DNA from: Deltaproteobacteria bacterium | Lineage (GTDB): Bacteria > Bdellovibrionota > UBA1018 > UBA923 | Direction: 5' to 3' | NCBI GenBank assembly: GCA_016186905.1 | Contig: JACPKS010000040.1 | Location: forward strand, 1-47,075 | Length of the DNA stretch: 47,075 bases | Part shown: positions 1-7,704 of the stretch, piece by piece | Layout: each line of letters opens with the position of its first letter | Numbering within the stretch: position 1 is the first letter of the stretch | Notes under the pieces: model-generated | Told to the model about the DNA's origin: nothing | The model's database searches: none | What the model saw: only the letters and a program-made list of their open reading frames with translations | Made by a program: the position numbers and the translations under genes

Positions 1-795
1 GGAGCGTCGTACCCAGCTTTCGCGACCCAGGAAGTCGACGCCAGGTTTCTCTTGGGCGAACCCACCAAGGAGCTTTGTGAGTTCATCCAGAGCGGCTATC
101 GCGCAAGCTACGACAAGGGCATAAATCAGATCAATGCATTCGTGAAGGACAAGGACGTCGGGCAAAAGAAAAAAGAAAGCATCGAGCAAATGTTCAATTA
201 TCGTTGGAGTGGAAACGGAAAGCGCATCGGAGAAAATCTTGTCGATTTCTTGCAGAAGTACAATCGAATGAGCGAAGGGCTGGATTGGAAACAATTAAAG
301 GTCCTTCAGAGGCGCCTGGATTATGGCGAATTTCTGCAAAATTTAGGACTGATTACAATGGGGGCTTCTGTTGATAACTCCGACGGAGATAGCCCGAGCG
401 GATACGGCGATAGTCAAGAGGCGGTGAACAAAGTGCACGAATATCTCAAAAAGGGGAAGGTCACCTGGGTATCGAATGAAGGAATCAGCACGGCCGTTGG
501 AACAGCCAAGCGCGTGACCCAGCTCGCGATGCAGCTCGACCCGAAGGCTGGCACGGCTACAGTCAGTATCGAGAAATCAGATATTGTGCTTCCCAAGCAA
601 GCGGTCTTCGACGATTACGCCGCCGAGCGCTTTCAGCAGGACAATCTTTCGGACTGCGTGAAGATCCTCGCGCTGAACCCGACGGTGGATGAATCCAAGC
701 GCTCGGACGCCGAAGTGAAGCCCGGAACCGGCGCACCCGTCGAACAACCGAAGCGCAAGTGGTGGCAGCGCAACAAATCAAAGTCCGCGCACTGA
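1..795 (+). CDS. Hypothetical protein, 5'-truncated by window edge
   Basis: The frame is open from base 1, so this is the last 264 codons of a longer protein rather than a gene starting at the internal TTG at position 52. I recognise no family. The visible part is mostly hydrophilic and probably helical, contains an acidic Ser/Gly-rich patch around DNSDGDSPSGYGDSQE, and ends in a strongly basic tail (KRKWWQRNKSKSAH). No membrane segment is visible in this part. It converges on the minus-strand EEP gene, with about 120 bp between the two stops in which I see no convincing terminator. The upstream half would be needed to assign a function. Confidence 0.7.
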   Translation, partial: GASYPAFATQEVDARFLLGEPTKELCEFIQSGYRASYDKGINQINAFVKDKDVGQKKKESIEQMFNYRWSGNGKRIGENLVDFLQKYNRMSEGLDWKQLKVLQRRLDYGEFLQNLGLITMGASVDNSDGDSPSGYGDSQEAVNKVHEYLKKGKVTWVSNEGISTAVGTAKRVTQLAMQLDPKAGTATVSIEKSDIVLPKQAVFDDYAAERFQQDNLSDCVKILALNPTVDESKRSDAEVKPGTGAPVEQPKRKWWQRNKSKSAH

Positions 796-917
796 GCCGA
801 AGTTTTCCGCTCGAATCATGCTTCGAAATTCTTCGCTCAAATTCGTCTGAACTGCGCAGGGCAGCAGCGCAACGCCGTTGGTGGCTGCCGACGAAGTATA
901 AAGGCGAAAGATGGCAC

Positions 918-1679
918 TCAAAACCCGAATTCCGCGAACACGGCCGCATGGTCGGAAAGGCCGTTCCAGGGTTTTCCCGTGAGACACTCGGCGAGCAGCG
1001 GGTTCATTCCCCGAACGTAAATCCGATCGAGTTTTAGCCACGGAAAAACCGCCGGAAACGTCCGCGCGTGCTTGCCGTGCACGTCGAGAAACGCTTCGCG
1101 CAAACCAAGCCGCTCTCTCAAAAGAGGAGTGGCGATTCCGCTCCAGTCGTTGAAATCCCCGCCCACGATCAGCGGCGCATCGGAGGGCACGCGCGAGCTC
1201 ACGCGCTCGCAAAGACGCTCGAGCTGCCGTTTTTTTCCGCCGCCGAAAAGATTCAGGTGCAGGCAGAGCACGTGGATGCCCGGAATCGAGGAATGAGAAA
1301 TTTTCAGCGCCGCGTGCAAAACTCCCCGCCTCTCAAAACGGTTCGTCGAGACGTCGAGGTTCTCGTGCATCGTGAGCGGATACTTGCTCAAAATGGCGTT
1401 CCCGTGGTGGCCCTGCTGATAGACTGCGTTCTTTCCGTAGGCGTAATGCGGCCAGAGCCGGTCGGCGAGAAACTCGAACTGCGCGGCACTCGGGTAACCC
1501 GGAATCCGCGAAAGATGGCCCGTATGTTCGCCCTGCACTTCCTGAAGGAGCACGATATCCGCATGAACGATTTCGATCGCCTCGCGCATCGCATCGAGAA
1601 GAAAGCGGCGGCTTCCGGCGCCGAAACCTTTGTGGATGTTATAGGAAAGCACGCGAAGGGTGTGTTTTGGAGCGCTCAT
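918..1679 (-). CDS. Endonuclease/exonuclease/phosphatase family protein (YbhP-like)
   Basis: The 253-residue protein has the EEP metal-dependent phosphodiesterase fold over its whole length. Visible catalytic motifs are SYNIHKG (Asn14), LLQEV (Glu47), GGDFND (Asp175, Asn177), LDRIYV and SDHAAV (Asp243-His244). It has no signal peptide. Its start overlaps the stop of the upstream phospholipase-D-type gene by four bases (ATGA), so the two are probably translationally coupled. Escherichia coli has the same pairing (ybhP with clsB/ybhO), which supports a YbhP-type role near phospholipid metabolism, although the exact substrate of YbhP is not known to me. EEP enzymes also include neutral sphingomyelinases and inositol-polyphosphate 5-phosphatases. 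That is worth remembering given the lipid genes further on, but the pairing argues for YbhP. Confidence 0.9.
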   Translation of the reverse strand: MSAPKHTLRVLSYNIHKGFGAGSRRFLLDAMREAIEIVHADIVLLQEVQGEHTGHLSRIPGYPSAAQFEFLADRLWPHYAYGKNAVYQQGHHGNAILSKYPLTMHENLDVSTNRFERRGVLHAALKISHSSIPGIHVLCLHLNLFGGGKKRQLERLCERVSSRVPSDAPLIVGGDFNDWSGIATPLLRERLGLREAFLDVHGKHARTFPAVFPWLKLDRIYVRGMNPLLAECLTGKPWNGLSDHAAVFAEFGF

Positions 1680-2830
1680 AGCCAGTACCTGAGCTTAAGG
1701 ATGATCGACGCGAGCACTTGCAGCCACAGCGGACGACTCCGGATCCGCTCGAGCGTCACCTCCCTCGATCGCGTCAGATCCCGGCGAAAATGCTCTCCAA
1801 GCCGCTCACGGGTGTCACGAAACGAAAGAACGACGTCGACTTCCAGGTCATGCAAAAGGCTGCGGTGGTTCAAATTGCTTGAGCCCACTTCGGCCCAATC
1901 ATCGACGATCAAGGTCTTCGCGTGAAGCATGCTCGGAAGATATTCGTAAATCCGCACGCCCGTTCCCAGAAGTTGCCGGTAAAACGTCGAAGTCACCCAC
2001 GCCATGAAAGGCACGTCCGATTTGCCGGGGACGAGAAGGCGCACGTCCGCGCCGTTGCGCGCGGCCCGCGCGAGCGCTGAAACGAAAGCCGTGCGCGGAA
2101 CGAAATACGCGTTTGTGATCCACACGCGATCGCGCGCGGATCGAATCCGAAAAAGCAGCTCGCGATACGACGCGAGCCGCGTGAGCCGCGTGTGGTTGAG
2201 CCTGAGAAGTCTTAGCCCGGGAGGCTCGTGGTAAATCCGCAGCTTGAATTTTTTTCCAGGGTACCACGCCGAAGCCCATGCGCGCTCGAAAGCCTCGCGA
2301 AGCGCCGCGACTTCGGTTCCCCTCACCCTCACGGCGGCATCGCGCCAGGCGTGGTCGCCCATGCGGCTCTCGAGATGGTTGTTCGCGACGTTCATGCTGC
2401 CGACCCACGCCCCGCCCTCGTTTACCCCGCCATCGGTCACGCAGGTCTTGCGATGGTTTCGCCGGTTGAGCCGTCCGAACAGCCGCAATAACAGACCGGC
2501 CCGCGCGAAACGCTCGTGCATTCCTATCCGTGAAATCCACGGAACCGGGTGGTATACGCGGTTTTCAACGCCGGCCAGGCTCAAATCAGGCATGAACCGC
2601 GAGACCCAGTTCGGCGCGCCGATGCCGTCCACGAGAACGCGAACGTGCACACCGCGCGCGGCCGCGCCCTTGAAGGCTTCGGCTATTTTTCGGCCGAGCG
2701 AGTCGTCGTTGAAAATATACGTCTCGAACTCGATCGACGACTGAGCCTTCGAGATCGCCGCCAATAGATCGCCGAAAAACTTGTCCCCGCTGTCATACAA
2801 CGTCTCTTCATTCCACTGGATCGACGTCAT
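1676..2830 (-). CDS. clsB: Cardiolipin synthase B-like phospholipase D family protein
   Basis: This 384-residue protein carries two HKD half-sites: HRKTCVTD (His126, Lys128, Asp133) and HAKTLIVDD (His303, Lys305, Asp310). Each is followed by the usual Gly/Ser-Asn stretch (GSMNVANNH; GSSNLNHRS). Length and motif spacing match the ClsB branch (about 400 residues, no N-terminal membrane helices) rather than ClsA. The family transfers a phosphatidyl group to make cardiolipin or related phospholipids at the inner membrane. It is the first gene of a two-gene minus-strand operon with the EEP gene. Only 24 bp separate its start from the divergent secreted-protein gene, so the promoters must overlap neighbouring coding sequence. 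The symbol rests on motif and context, not on an alignment. Confidence 0.9.
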   Translation of the reverse strand: MTSIQWNEETLYDSGDKFFGDLLAAISKAQSSIEFETYIFNDDSLGRKIAEAFKGAAARGVHVRVLVDGIGAPNWVSRFMPDLSLAGVENRVYHPVPWISRIGMHERFARAGLLLRLFGRLNRRNHRKTCVTDGGVNEGGAWVGSMNVANNHLESRMGDHAWRDAAVRVRGTEVAALREAFERAWASAWYPGKKFKLRIYHEPPGLRLLRLNHTRLTRLASYRELLFRIRSARDRVWITNAYFVPRTAFVSALARAARNGADVRLLVPGKSDVPFMAWVTSTFYRQLLGTGVRIYEYLPSMLHAKTLIVDDWAEVGSSNLNHRSLLHDLEVDVVLSFRDTRERLGEHFRRDLTRSREVTLERIRSRPLWLQVLASIILKLRYWL

Positions 2831-2854
2831 GCCTATTTATGCTACGATGAAACC

Positions 2855-4150
2855 ATGTTTGCGCTCAAAAAAAGGATCCCGGCATTTTATTTTCTTCTTA
2901 TGCTCGTCTTGTTGACGCCATGTCCTGCGCATGCCGTCGTTAAAACACCGGCCGCGCCGCCGAAACCCTCCGTCGCTTCAAAAGCGAAGACCGGCCCGAA
3001 AAAAGCGCGTAAAAAAGATACGGCGGCGTGGGATCAAAGGATGCGGGGTTTGTACGTAACGCTTACACGCCTTCTGGCCGAAGTGTCGAGCGACAGCCAG
3101 TTCAACGATCCGGCGAATTTCAAAAGAATCGAGGCGGACGCGAAACTGCTTTCCGAGCTCGTGCACGATCTCAGTGCGATCACCCGGGACGAAAAAACCG
3201 CCACAGGCGAGAGAATGCTCTCGCCCGACACCGATCCCAGCATCCTGCTCATGACCAGCCTTTTTTCAGAAGACACGAAGCGTGCGTACGAGGCGCTTAA
3301 AACCGGCCATCGTGATTACGCGCGCGTGGTGCTGCGTACCGTCACGGGTTATTGCATCGGATGTCATACGCGAAGCACGCCCGCGCAAGCGACGCGCCCC
3401 CAAGAGCCTGAAACGCCTGAAATCAAATCCCTCTCGCAAATCGAGCGAGCCGAGTTTTTGGCGTCCACGCTGCAAAACGATGCCGCGCTCGAGGAGTTCG
3501 AAAAGATCATCTCGGATCCTAAAATCCGCAAGGAACGCCAGCTCGCGTGGGAAAAGACCGTGCGATACGCGCTTGCCATCGCCGTTCGAGTAAAAAGAGA
3601 TCCCGCGCGCGCGATCAAGATCGTCGATGCCGTGCTCGGCGCGGGCGATGCGCCCGAGTTTTTAAAGGAAGACGCCGAACTATGGAAGGCCTCGATCGCA
3701 GCATGGCGCGCCGAAACCGCGCGCACGCTGACCTCCGAAGACGCCCTCTACGCCGAAACCGTGCGTCTGATCACACAGGCACGCATGCTACAGAAATATC
3801 CCGCCGACCACGCCGCCGACGTCCTCTATCTCAGGGTCTCTGCGACCGTGCACGATCTCTTGAGGATCGCGCCCAACGGGCGTTACTCGGCTGACGCGCT
3901 TTTTCTGCTGGGTCTGTCCTACGAGGCGCTCCGCGACATGAACCTCTGGTCGCTCCATGAGATGTCTTACGAAGCTTGCATCCGCAAGTCTCCGCACACT
4001 GAAACCGCCAAAAATTGCTACAGTCATTATGAAGAAACGATCTATGCGGGCTATTCGGGCAGCGGCGGAGTTTCGATTCCCAAAGTGGTCGCGGCCAAAC
4101 TCGACGAGCTGGAAAAGCTTTCAATTCCGCAGGGAACAAAGGTTCAGTAA
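2855..4150 (+). CDS. Secreted protein with one haem-c motif (CIGCH)
   Basis: The 431-residue protein begins with a clear Sec signal (residues 1-27, cleavage after AHA). A low-complexity Pro/Ala/Lys linker follows to about residue 55. A helical region contains a single CxxCH haem-binding motif at Cys167-Ile-Gly-Cys170-His171. The C-terminal half (about 200-431) is Ala/Leu-rich and helical, with TPR-like segments such as ADALFLLGLSYEALRDM. One covalent haem and periplasmic location are inferred from the motif and the signal. The axial ligand on the other side is not obvious. I do not recognise a named family. The gene is followed after 64 bp by a lipoprotein gene in the same direction and may be co-transcribed with it. 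Confidence 0.8.
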   Translation: MFALKKRIPAFYFLLMLVLLTPCPAHAVVKTPAAPPKPSVASKAKTGPKKARKKDTAAWDQRMRGLYVTLTRLLAEVSSDSQFNDPANFKRIEADAKLLSELVHDLSAITRDEKTATGERMLSPDTDPSILLMTSLFSEDTKRAYEALKTGHRDYARVVLRTVTGYCIGCHTRSTPAQATRPQEPETPEIKSLSQIERAEFLASTLQNDAALEEFEKIISDPKIRKERQLAWEKTVRYALAIAVRVKRDPARAIKIVDAVLGAGDAPEFLKEDAELWKASIAAWRAETARTLTSEDALYAETVRLITQARMLQKYPADHAADVLYLRVSATVHDLLRIAPNGRYSADALFLLGLSYEALRDMNLWSLHEMSYEACIRKSPHTETAKNCYSHYEETIYAGYSGSGGVSIPKVVAAKLDELEKLSIPQGTKVQ

Positions 4151-4214
4151 CCCCCTTTTCAAAGTCTCGCGCTCCGTGTTACAGGTGCCTGACCAGTCAA
4201 ATCAGGGAGGTTTT

Positions 4215-4934
4215 ATGAAAAAGCTTATTCTCGGCACATTGTTCTCGGCACTGCTCGTCCTCAACACCGGCTGCAATTTCAAGATCATCGACAAAGTCAC
4301 GTTCGCGCTCAATCCCAACCTGGAAAGCGCGCGCGTATCGCTGATTTTCGCGAAAGACATCCAAACCGACATCGGCGGAACGTTTTCGGTGAAGGATTAC
4401 GGATACGTCTTCGCGAATCCCTCGACGCCGGACGCTCCGTTCAACGTCGGATTCGATTTGAACCTCAGCATCGTCAACGACAACGATTACATCCACTACA
4501 CGCCGACGACGAAGCTCCCGTCGGATGACCCGCTTCCGACTCTGATCAACCGCGCTCTCGCGCAGATCCAGCTCGAAAAGCCGGTCGGCCAGAAATTCGA
4601 CGTATACGCTTACGTGGATATCCTCGGCCGCGAATGGCTCGGCGTCGCGATGATCCTCAACTACATCGACCAGAAGAATTTTCCGGCTGGCCTGAGCTTT
4701 TCGCGGAACTTCCTCAAGGATAAACAGGGCGTGCCGCGCGCCGCCGCCGTGATCTTCGGACCGAAGGTCGACAGCGCGGGCAACCTCGTCGTCCCGGGCG
4801 GCATCGCGCTTTTCGCCAACGTCGCGGCGCTCATCAAAGGCAACGGCGACATCGTCGGCGCCGACAGCGGTTCTGATGGGATGGTGTTCTTCAATGGCGC
4901 GCTGATCTCGCCGACGCCGTCTTCGCCGCTTTGA
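4215..4934 (+). CDS. Putative lipoprotein of unknown function
   Basis: The reading frame is open much further upstream, but the ATG at 4215 is the real start. It is preceded by a strong AGGGAGG ribosome site and opens a classic lipoprotein signal (MKKLILGTLFSALLVLNTGC, lipid cysteine at residue 20). The mature protein of about 220 residues is rich in beta-prone segments (VSLIFAKDI, FDVYAYVDILG, LGVAMILNYI), with a Gly/Ser-rich tail ending in PTPSSPL. I recognise no domain. It probably sits on the periplasmic face of the outer or inner membrane; residue +2 is Asn, so no classical Asp retention signal is seen. It lies between the haem-motif protein and the 5'-nucleotidase, and shares their strand. 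Confidence 0.8.
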   Translation: MKKLILGTLFSALLVLNTGCNFKIIDKVTFALNPNLESARVSLIFAKDIQTDIGGTFSVKDYGYVFANPSTPDAPFNVGFDLNLSIVNDNDYIHYTPTTKLPSDDPLPTLINRALAQIQLEKPVGQKFDVYAYVDILGREWLGVAMILNYIDQKNFPAGLSFSRNFLKDKQGVPRAAAVIFGPKVDSAGNLVVPGGIALFANVAALIKGNGDIVGADSGSDGMVFFNGALISPTPSSPL

Positions 4935-5008
4935 ATATTGCGCCGCCGCATGCCGTGCGCGCTCATGTTTGCGCCGCGAGACGCGCGGCGCTCGGAAAAA
5001 TCGGCCGG

Positions 5009-5037
5009 GCGGCCCCGCGAAAAAACCGTGGGGCCGC
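5009..5037. terminator. GC-rich 11-bp hairpin, possible terminator
   Basis: The arms GCGGCCCCGCG and CGTGGGGCCGC pair over 11 positions (one G-U) around an A-rich 7-nt loop. The hairpin lies in the 173-bp gap between the lipoprotein and 5'-nucleotidase genes. There is no T-run after it, so it would be a poor intrinsic terminator. It may instead be a transcript-stabilising hairpin or part of a Rho-dependent stop. Confidence 0.4.
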
Positions 5038-5107
5038 TCCGCGCCGCAGTATTACGGATTGCGTCCGCCCGGAGTTCCACTAGGATTTCTTCTTACACGA
5101 GGAATCA

Positions 5108-7180
5108 ATGAGAGTCGGCATTAAGACTATCTTTCACGCGCTCCTGCTCGCGGCGCTTTCCCTGGGCGTAACTGGAATCTCTTCATGCGACGGCCCGGGC
5201 AAGTTCGTCGAGCTCACGATCCTCCACACCAACGACATCCACTCGCATCTGAAGGCCGAACCCGCGGGGACCGAGAAAAACCCGTACGGTTTAGGCGGGC
5301 TCGCGCGCCTCAAAACGCTGGTTAGCCAGATTCGCGCGACAAAAACCGATTCGCTGCTCTTGGACGCGGGAGATTGGTCCGAGGGAACTTCCTACTTCAA
5401 CATCGACGCCGGCTCGAACATGCTCCGCTTGCTGGGGATGATCGGATACGACGCCGCCGTCGTCGGAAACCACGATTTTCTCAATGGACCGGTCGAGCTC
5501 GCCAACACGATTGAACGCTCCGCTCAGGCGTTTCCGGCTCTCGGCGCGAACAAAAACCTGAGCGCCGCCGCCCTCGACCGCGAGCGCGCGCGCATTGAGC
5601 GTCTCGTGCCGGAATACACGATCCTGACGACTCCGAGCGGGGTGCGCGTCGCGGTCATCGGCATTCTCTGCACCGCGTTCGCGTATTACGAATACTTCAA
5701 ACCCGCGGTCATCACCGATCCCGTCGCGAAAGCAAGCGCGATCTCCCGGAAGATCCACGACGAAAATCTCGCGGACGTCATCGTGCTGCTCTCGCACAAC
5801 TCGTTTGACGAAAACGTCGGGTACGCCAAGCGCGTACCGTGGATCAACGCCGTCATCAGCGGGCACAGTCACGTGAAAACTCCGAAGGCGATCGAGGTCA
5901 CCAACGCCGGACAGGCCGTTTACGTCGCCGAAACGGGCCAATGGGGGCAATTCCTGGGAGAGATGACGCTGCAGGTGAATCGCGAGAAGCGAATGGTGAA
6001 GCTCAAGGGGTATGCGCTCCGTCCGGTCAGCGCGGATCTGCCCGAGGATCCCGAGATCGCCGCGGCGATCGACGAGCAAGACCGCGCGCTCAGCGCGCGC
6101 TACGGCCATGACGTCACTCGCGACCACGTCGCCGACTGCGTCGACGAAATGCCGCACTCCAATATCCGCGAAACCGTGGTCGGAAATCTTGCGGCCGACG
6201 CCTATCGCCTGGCCGCGAAGGCTGACTTCGGCTTGGAAACCAACAGCCTGATCAGCGTGGCTCTTGCGCCCGGCCCTCTTTCCACGTCCGACCTCATCAG
6301 CGTCATGCCGCATATCTATGCGCCGGCGCCGGATCTGGGCGCGTTCCCGGAAAAGGGGCGCACTTGGATGCTGCGCAAGCTCACCCTTACCGGCGCGCAG
6401 TTCAAACTTCTTCTCAATACGGTTTTGAAAATCAACGGTATCACGCCCGCCACATGGATTTCGGTATCCGGCATGAAAGTCGCGTACTCGGTCAACGGAA
6501 GCAAGGTCGCGAGACGCGCCGGCAGGATTAGCGAGAAGACGCCGGGACTCCTCCCGATCCGCGAGATCCAAACGACCGATCCTGCTACCGGCGCCGATCT
6601 GCCTCTTTCCGACAGCGCGTCCTACACGTTCGCGGTGCATGACGGAATTCTGGGAGCGCTCCGGATCGTGCGCGATCACACTGGCCTTCCCATCGACCTC
6701 GAGCACACGCTCGAAACCGGAATCGAAGCCTGGCAGGCGATCTTCAAACTCGCGACCGAGCTTCGCACCCTTAGCGCCGCGGATTTCGAGCCGAGTACGC
6801 GCTACCGCACGCTCGAGGCCGACCTGATGAGCCAGGAGCACTTGATCAATCTGTTCGAGTCTTCCACCGGCAAAAGCCGCGCGGTGGAAGTGACCGTACG
6901 AAACCAGGGCCTGACGCGCTCCTTGGGAACCGAAAAACTTCGTGTCTTCATGGGAGCCGTCGATGATGCCGTAAACGACGGCGCGCTAAGCGATAAGCCG
7001 CTGGATCTTTGGCGCGAGGCCGGAATTCCAGCGCTCGGGGCCGGAGAGCAGACGACCCTGCGTTTTGCGGTGAAAAAGGGCGATTTTTCAGAGCCCGGAA
7101 TGTATTCGCTTAAAATCGAGGTCGTGGCCGACGACGGAAACGCCGCGAACGACGTCACGAGAAGGCATTTGAAGTTTTAA
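5108..7180 (+). CDS. UshA-like 5'-nucleotidase/2',3'-cyclic phosphodiesterase lipoprotein with C-terminal CARDB-like domain
   Basis: The 690-residue protein starts with a lipoprotein signal (lipobox near ISSC, Cys27; GAGGA ribosome site upstream). The calcineurin-like metallophosphatase domain (about 33-300) shows LHTNDIHSH, DAGDW, GNHDF and GHSHVKTP, the standard two-metal ligands. The 5'-nucleotidase C-terminal substrate domain follows (about 340-560, with ETVVGNLAADAYR). The last 100 residues (from about 590: VEVTVRNQG, TLRFAVKKGDF, KIEVVADDGN) look like a CARDB/Ig-type beta domain, which UshA lacks. The family hydrolyses nucleotides or cyclic nucleotides outside the cytoplasm to salvage phosphate and nucleoside. 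Its stop codon overlaps that of the convergent gene at 7177. Confidence 0.93.
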   Translation: MRVGIKTIFHALLLAALSLGVTGISSCDGPGKFVELTILHTNDIHSHLKAEPAGTEKNPYGLGGLARLKTLVSQIRATKTDSLLLDAGDWSEGTSYFNIDAGSNMLRLLGMIGYDAAVVGNHDFLNGPVELANTIERSAQAFPALGANKNLSAAALDRERARIERLVPEYTILTTPSGVRVAVIGILCTAFAYYEYFKPAVITDPVAKASAISRKIHDENLADVIVLLSHNSFDENVGYAKRVPWINAVISGHSHVKTPKAIEVTNAGQAVYVAETGQWGQFLGEMTLQVNREKRMVKLKGYALRPVSADLPEDPEIAAAIDEQDRALSARYGHDVTRDHVADCVDEMPHSNIRETVVGNLAADAYRLAAKADFGLETNSLISVALAPGPLSTSDLISVMPHIYAPAPDLGAFPEKGRTWMLRKLTLTGAQFKLLLNTVLKINGITPATWISVSGMKVAYSVNGSKVARRAGRISEKTPGLLPIREIQTTDPATGADLPLSDSASYTFAVHDGILGALRIVRDHTGLPIDLEHTLETGIEAWQAIFKLATELRTLSAADFEPSTRYRTLEADLMSQEHLINLFESSTGKSRAVEVTVRNQGLTRSLGTEKLRVFMGAVDDAVNDGALSDKPLDLWREAGIPALGAGEQTTLRFAVKKGDFSEPGMYSLKIEVVADDGNAANDVTRRHLKF

Positions 7181-7593
7181 CTCATGCGCAGCGCTGAAAG
7201 CATCCCGGCATGCATGCCGAGTTTCGAATATATGTTCGTAAAACCCCGTTCGATCATTTTGGCCACAATGAGCTCTCTTTGCGTGAGCGCGTAGTCACGA
7301 AGCATTTGCATGAAATCCGGGCGCACCTGACGCTCCACCGTAAGCAAAAGCGTTGTCGCGCCGGTTGAGTCAGGCGAGACGACGATATCGAAAGCGCGCT
7401 CGCCGATCACGCGCCCGTTCATGAGCTTCGTTTTTCTGGCGGCCAAAGTCGCATCGAAGTCGACATGTTCCGCGCAATGATCCCTGCAGATCACCCCGGC
7501 TCGATTCCCGCAGATTTGCGAACATGCCGGGTTTTGTTCAGTGACCCGACCCGAAATATCCCTGCGGCAAATACTTGTTTCTTTCAGGAGCAT
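7177..7593 (-). CDS. Truncated Cys-rich LuxR-type regulator paralogue
   Basis: From the ATG at 7593 (preceded by AAAGGA at good spacing) the protein is 138 residues; the frame is open further up to a TTG at 7716. The first 45 residues match the N-terminal sensor of the regulator at 36601-37182. They include D-[IL]-SGRV and five cysteines with identical spacing (Cys9, 24, 28, 36, 40: C-x14-C-x3-C-x7-C-x3-C). The C-terminus begins like a LuxR helix-turn-helix (LTQRELIVAKMIERGFTN) but lacks about two residues and ends before a complete recognition helix, where its stop meets the stop of the 5'-nucleotidase gene. It probably cannot bind DNA like a normal LuxR protein. It is either a decaying copy or a stand-alone sensor. 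It is divergent from the radical SAM gene. Confidence 0.7.
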   Translation of the reverse strand: MLLKETSICRRDISGRVTEQNPACSQICGNRAGVICRDHCAEHVDFDATLAARKTKLMNGRVIGERAFDIVVSPDSTGATTLLLTVERQVRPDFMQMLRDYALTQRELIVAKMIERGFTNIYSKLGMHAGMLSALRMS

Positions 7594-7704
7594 GCCATTT
7601 TTCCTTTCGATCACCATTAACACGGCACCGAACCAACCAACAAGACGAGAAATCATGCCCCGGGGAGTGACGCCTCCCCTCGCGGAAGCCGCTAAATCAT
7701 TCTC

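Noticed and set aside
1068..1925. 285-codon plus-strand open frame opposite the EEP gene
   Set aside because: Antisense to two enzymes with complete motifs; no recognisable fold.
5291..6841. 516-codon minus-strand open frame opposite the 5'-nucleotidase gene
   Set aside because: It is Arg/Asp/Val-rich without motifs, lies wholly antisense to a gene with intact catalytic motifs, and is expected by chance in GC-rich DNA.
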